Below the pieces are notes generated by a model, which was not told the origin of the DNA, did not search any database, and worked only from the letters and a program-made list of their open reading frames with translations. From the IMG/VR virus record IMGVR_UViG_3300044846_005671, positions 1 through 27,871 of that record: 27,871 nt of DNA; one strand, 5' to 3'. Below are positions 24,775 through 27,871 of the stretch, in pieces. The position numbers and the translations under genes are program-made. Source of the DNA: a virus. Positions within the stretch are counted from its first letter, which is position 1. Each line of letters starts with the position of its first letter.

Positions 24775-26364
24775 GTGAAGCAAACAAAATTTAAAGCTGA
24801 AGCTCGCCAAGAGCTAGCGAGAGGTATCAACGCTTTGACTGATGCAGTTAAAGTTACATTAGGTCCGCGTGGCCGTAATGTGGTTATTGCTCGTGATAAT
24901 AGCGTTGCAATCACCAAGGATGGAGTTACTGTAGCTCGTGAAGTTCATTTGGAAAATTACATGGAAAATGTAGGTGCCCAAATGGTAAAGCAAGTTGCAA
25001 ATAAAGTTGCAATGGAAGCCGGCGACGGTACAACTACTGCAACTGTATTAGCACATGCAATTTTCACAGAAGGTAACCGCCTAGTTGAAACAGGTTCTCA
25101 CCCAATGGACTTGAAAAAAGGAATCGAAATAGGTATGAAATTTATTATCGATAACCTAAAAGAACAGTCACAAAAAGTTGAAAACTTTGATAAAATTCGC
25201 CAAGTTGCAACAATCTCAGCGAATAATGATGAAGAAATCGGTGCAATTATTGCAGATGCAATGGAACACGTAGGTTTTGATGGAATCATTACTGCTGGCG
25301 AGAGTAAAACTGGTGAAACGTTCGTTGAAATAGTTGAAGGTATGCAATTCGGAAACGGATACTTATCTCCATATTTCATTACTAACCAAGAAAAGAACAC
25401 AGTTGAGTTCGAGAAACCAATTATTCTATTGTATGATGGAAAGATCTCAAATCTACAAGACGTGTTGCAGTATTTAGAGTATTCTAATAAACAGCGCCGT
25501 CCATTATTAATTATTAGTGATAGTGTAGATGGTGAGGCCCTAAATACGTTATTAGTTAACAAACTTCAAGGTACTCTTAGAGTAGCGGCAGTTAGAGCTC
25601 CAGGATTTGGAGAAAACCGCCGTGCTAAAATGCAGGATATTGCAACCCTAGTAGGAGGTACACTTATTTCAGAAATGGATGGTATCACCCTTAAGGAATC
25701 AGTTGCTGCAAATTGTATTGGAGGATGCGATAAAGTAACAATTACCGGAGACTCAACTACACTTATTGGTGGATTTGGTAGTACTGAGTCAATCGCAGAA
25801 TTAACTGGTGATTTAAAAAATCAAATTGAAGCCTGCGAGAATGAGTCAATTAAACTCATACTAAAGGAAAGACTTTCTAAATTTGAGGGTGGCGTTGCAA
25901 TTATTAAGATTGGAGCTACCTCTGAAATTGAAGCTCATGAAAAAGCTGACCGTATCGACGATGCGTTAGGCGCAACACGAGCAGCAGTTGCTGAAGGAAT
26001 CGTAGTAGGTGGAGGAATTGCACTAGTTAAAGCTGCCGGCTCCTTTAAATATGACTCGCCAAATAGAGACATTCAATTAGGAGTTGAATTACTTCAAAAA
26101 GCATGTCACCAGCCATTTAGAACTATCCTAGACAATGCAGGAATTAACCCAGATGTTGTGTTAGGAAAAATTAACGAAGGCGCCGCCGGTTATAATGCAA
26201 AAACTGAAGAATACGTTGACATGATTGATGCCGGAATTATCGACCCAGTTAAAGTTACTCGTACTGCTTTAGAAAACGCAGTGTCAATTGCAAGTCTATT
26301 GATCACAACTGACTGCTTAATGGTACAAAAACCACAACCTCAAGTGAACCCTCAAGTTCAATAA
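24775..26364 (+). CDS. groEL: Phage-encoded GroEL chaperonin (529 aa)
   Basis: A full-length group I chaperonin expected to form ring complexes that fold proteins using ATP. Equatorial nucleotide contacts are intact: TLGPRGRN at 28-35, Asp49 in ITKDG, GDGTTT at 83-88, and Asp396 in IDDALGATR, the equivalent of E. coli Asp398 needed for ATP hydrolysis. The apical domain retains GYLSPYF and EGMQFGNGY. The start is GTG at 24775, fixed by an in-frame TAA immediately upstream. The usual C-terminal Gly-Gly-Met tail is absent; the protein ends QKPQPQVNPQVQ. Apical sequence such as YFITNQEKN and LLYDGKISN looks closer to Bacteroidota than to E. coli GroEL. No groES or gp31-like gene is seen here, so it may use a partner encoded elsewhere. 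It probably helps fold the giant virion proteins. Confidence 0.95.
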   Translation: MKQTKFKAEARQELARGINALTDAVKVTLGPRGRNVVIARDNSVAITKDGVTVAREVHLENYMENVGAQMVKQVANKVAMEAGDGTTTATVLAHAIFTEGNRLVETGSHPMDLKKGIEIGMKFIIDNLKEQSQKVENFDKIRQVATISANNDEEIGAIIADAMEHVGFDGIITAGESKTGETFVEIVEGMQFGNGYLSPYFITNQEKNTVEFEKPIILLYDGKISNLQDVLQYLEYSNKQRRPLLIISDSVDGEALNTLLVNKLQGTLRVAAVRAPGFGENRRAKMQDIATLVGGTLISEMDGITLKESVAANCIGGCDKVTITGDSTTLIGGFGSTESIAELTGDLKNQIEACENESIKLILKERLSKFEGGVAIIKIGATSEIEAHEKADRIDDALGATRAAVAEGIVVGGGIALVKAAGSFKYDSPNRDIQLGVELLQKACHQPFRTILDNAGINPDVVLGKINEGAAGYNAKTEEYVDMIDAGIIDPVKVTRTALENAVSIASLLITTDCLMVQKPQPQVNPQVQ

Positions 26365-26382
26365 ATTCAGATTAGCCATCGG

Positions 26383-26428
26383 AGAGCAAGCGCTTGTTGA
26401 GTAATACTCGCAGGCGCTGTTCTATTTT
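26383..26428 (+). terminator. Strong hairpin with short T tract after groEL
   Basis: Starting 18 bases after the groEL stop, arms AGAGCA/TGTTCT and GCGCTTG/CAGGCGC pair (including G-U pairs, one bulged A), capped by GAGT/ACTC around AAT. The stem spans 26383-26423 and is followed by ATTTT. This is consistent with a factor-independent terminator, although the T tract is short. It would separate groEL transcription from the next gene. Confidence 0.6.
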
Positions 26429-26440
26429 ACAAGGTTAATA

Positions 26441-26450
26441 GATAAAATAA
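26441..26450 (+). promoter_or_regulatory. Candidate variant late promoter (GATAAAATAA)
   Basis: GATAAAATAA lies after the hairpin and exactly 13 bases before the GTG at 26464. The same ten bases at the same distance precede the 1196-aa gene. The position between a terminator-like hairpin and a new gene favours a real promoter. Confidence 0.4.
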
Positions 26451-26463
26451 AGATTAGCAATAC

Positions 26464-27871
26464 GTGAATCAGTCCTTTAAGGAACTATTAAATGATGTTA
26501 AATGTGGAAAAGTCGCGTCTCCGGTATTTACTGAAGCCGATTTAGCCAATGTTAAAGCCTGTTTACCTGAGCCAATTGCTCCTCCTGCATTTGAGGCAAA
26601 GGTTGAAGTTCCGGAAACTTCTTCTTGTGTAAATGACGGAATTGAAGAAGTTAAGAAGATTGTAAAGGCTCAACTTAAGAAACAGGGAACAGTTATTGAA
26701 GTAGGAACAGTTAAGGGTAAGCTAGAAGAAGTACTAGATCACTATAAACTAATTTCTAATTATTATAAAGCCAGGGTAGATTTTTTTACTGCAACAATTA
26801 CCAAAATTGAACCACTAACCTCAGAATATCTCTATTGGACTGATGAAGTCATTAGACTTACTCAATTAGAAAAATCAATATACAATTCTTTTTTTAAATC
26901 TAAAAAAACAGCAGACGACCAATTAATTGCATTTAGTACAATAGTCCAGCTTTCTGATTTCAGGTTTAATACAATACCGTCAGTTAATTCATCTGTCCTA
27001 TCTGACATTATTGGTACTTATTATTTTAAACTAATACTCGAGCTTAGCTATTTTCAGGATTACTTTAGTACTCGAAAGGCTAGAATTGCTGCATCTAATT
27101 CTCAAGCTCAAGCAAAAAAAGGCGCAACTAACTCATTAACCCAAAATATTAAGGATCTACCTTCATTACCTTTAGCTACCCAGACCACTGCTCTATTAAA
27201 AGAGGCTACCTCTAAAATAAGTGGTCAACTTATGCCAATCTTTTTAGATACAGAAAGGGTTGTACCAAATGGAGGCATCGTAATTCCAGCAAAGACCGTT
27301 GGCTTTGGAATTAGATTAATAAATTTAGACTCTACTGAGATTACTTACCAAGATATTAAAGATGATGATTCAACTGAAGAGGTTAAGAGAGTTGTAAATA
27401 TTCGTAATAACTCAAGTCTATCAAGTTTGCCATTTAGTAATACACTTGGCTCTTATTGTGTTTCCGCAGTTTTTAGAACTGGCATATTTACTGAAACTGA
27501 TTACGAATCTGTTCCGGGTGCTCTTTATAATTTTGGAGATAATGGATACATTGGACTCTATAAAAAATTGGCTAATCCAATCAAGTATCTGTATACACCA
27601 GAAGAAAGAGGTCTAACTGTTGATCCAGCAAATATTGATCCAATACTAAAAGAGGTTAAGGATGCACCAGTTTCAATAATTGATAATGATGTTACTTTTT
27701 ATATTGCCAACCAAGAAGCCTATAGTAAATTTTTTGAAACTGCTCAAGCTTCATTACCTACTAAAATAAAAAAAGAAAAGGAAGAGATTTTTCCAAAACA
27801 AATTGCATCGGCTCTTTTAACATTAACTAATTTTGCACAAAGAGAGGTGGCCGACTTCTTTAGAAAAACTA
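26464..27871 (+). CDS. Putative virion structural protein, C-terminus cut by the window edge
   Basis: The frame is open from GTG at 26464 to the right edge, 469 codons, with no stop. GTG is the only credible start: an in-frame TAG lies two codons upstream, and the first in-frame ATG is about 250 codons later. The product starts MNQSFKELLNDVKCGKVASP. Residues about 70-245 are mainly helical (EEVKKIVKAQLKKQGTVIEV and onward), and the later part is beta-rich (NGGIVIPAKTVGFGIRLINL). It is Ser/Thr/Asn/Lys-rich, with no signal peptide or membrane segment, like the other large late proteins here. No family recognised; it may be a baseplate, tail or head component. Confidence 0.75.
   Translation, partial: MNQSFKELLNDVKCGKVASPVFTEADLANVKACLPEPIAPPAFEAKVEVPETSSCVNDGIEEVKKIVKAQLKKQGTVIEVGTVKGKLEEVLDHYKLISNYYKARVDFFTATITKIEPLTSEYLYWTDEVIRLTQLEKSIYNSFFKSKKTADDQLIAFSTIVQLSDFRFNTIPSVNSSVLSDIIGTYYFKLILELSYFQDYFSTRKARIAASNSQAQAKKGATNSLTQNIKDLPSLPLATQTTALLKEATSKISGQLMPIFLDTERVVPNGGIVIPAKTVGFGIRLINLDSTEITYQDIKDDDSTEEVKRVVNIRNNSSLSSLPFSNTLGSYCVSAVFRTGIFTETDYESVPGALYNFGDNGYIGLYKKLANPIKYLYTPEERGLTVDPANIDPILKEVKDAPVSIIDNDVTFYIANQEAYSKFFETAQASLPTKIKKEKEEIFPKQIASALLTLTNFAQREVADFFRKT

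Noticed and set aside
25098-25562. Minus-strand open frame of 154 codons inside groEL
   Set aside because: It is fully antisense to a strongly conserved chaperonin, and its product is low-information Ser/Ile/Pro-rich sequence with no recognisable domain.
1-27871. tRNA, rRNA, insertion sequences, integrase and attachment sites
   Set aside because: I saw no cloverleaf-like sequence, transposase or integrase motif, or terminal inverted repeats; reading by eye can miss a tRNA, but the gene-free gaps are too short or lack the T-loop signature.

Overview
The window looks like the late (virion-structure) region of a large T4-related myovirus, probably one that infects a member of the Bacteroidota. 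The phage assignment rests on three things. Very long beta-rich virion proteins lie head to tail on the minus strand. A small protein resembles the T4 late sigma factor gp55. A collagen-stalk tail fibre carries a typical fibre tip. The Bacteroidota link is an inference from four points: almost no start codon has a Shine-Dalgarno sequence, the DNA is AT-rich, the exonuclease looks like the PolB-related 3'-5' exonucleases common in that phylum, and the GroEL carries Bacteroidota-like sequence around the apical domain.

Layout. At the left edge a truncated minus-strand structural gene (1-1517) diverges from a lone plus-strand gene of unknown function (1597-2388). A minus-strand block then runs from 23778 down to 2372. 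In transcription order it holds a RuvC-like resolvase, a gp55-like late sigma factor, a gp7/gpI-like baseplate wedge candidate (1095 aa), a 364-aa protein, a 728-aa protein, a 1196-aa protein with a coiled coil and an Fn3-like domain, a 2256-aa giant containing a seven-repeat delta-60 beta-propeller, a 958-aa collagen-like tail fibre and a 104-aa protein. Genes within the block are packed with gaps of 0-20 bases or a one-base stop/start overlap, apart from two longer gaps that each hold a promoter-like motif. At 23779-24015 a 237-base intergenic region with imperfect direct repeats separates this block from a plus-strand block: a DEDDy 3'-5' exonuclease, a full-length phage GroEL, a strong hairpin, and a structural-looking gene cut by the right edge.

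How it fits together. Four genes have the core ATAAATAA 16-23 bases before the start codon, close to the T4 late promoter TATAAATA. Two more have a variant, GATAAAATAA, exactly 13 bases before the start. Because a gp55-like factor is encoded in the same window, the simplest reading is that it reads these promoters to express the tail and baseplate genes late. The phage GroEL would then help fold the unusually large virion proteins, and the RuvC-like enzyme would resolve branched DNA before packaging. The virion roles are inferred from size, composition, order and a few motifs, and most of the large proteins cannot be named from sequence alone.
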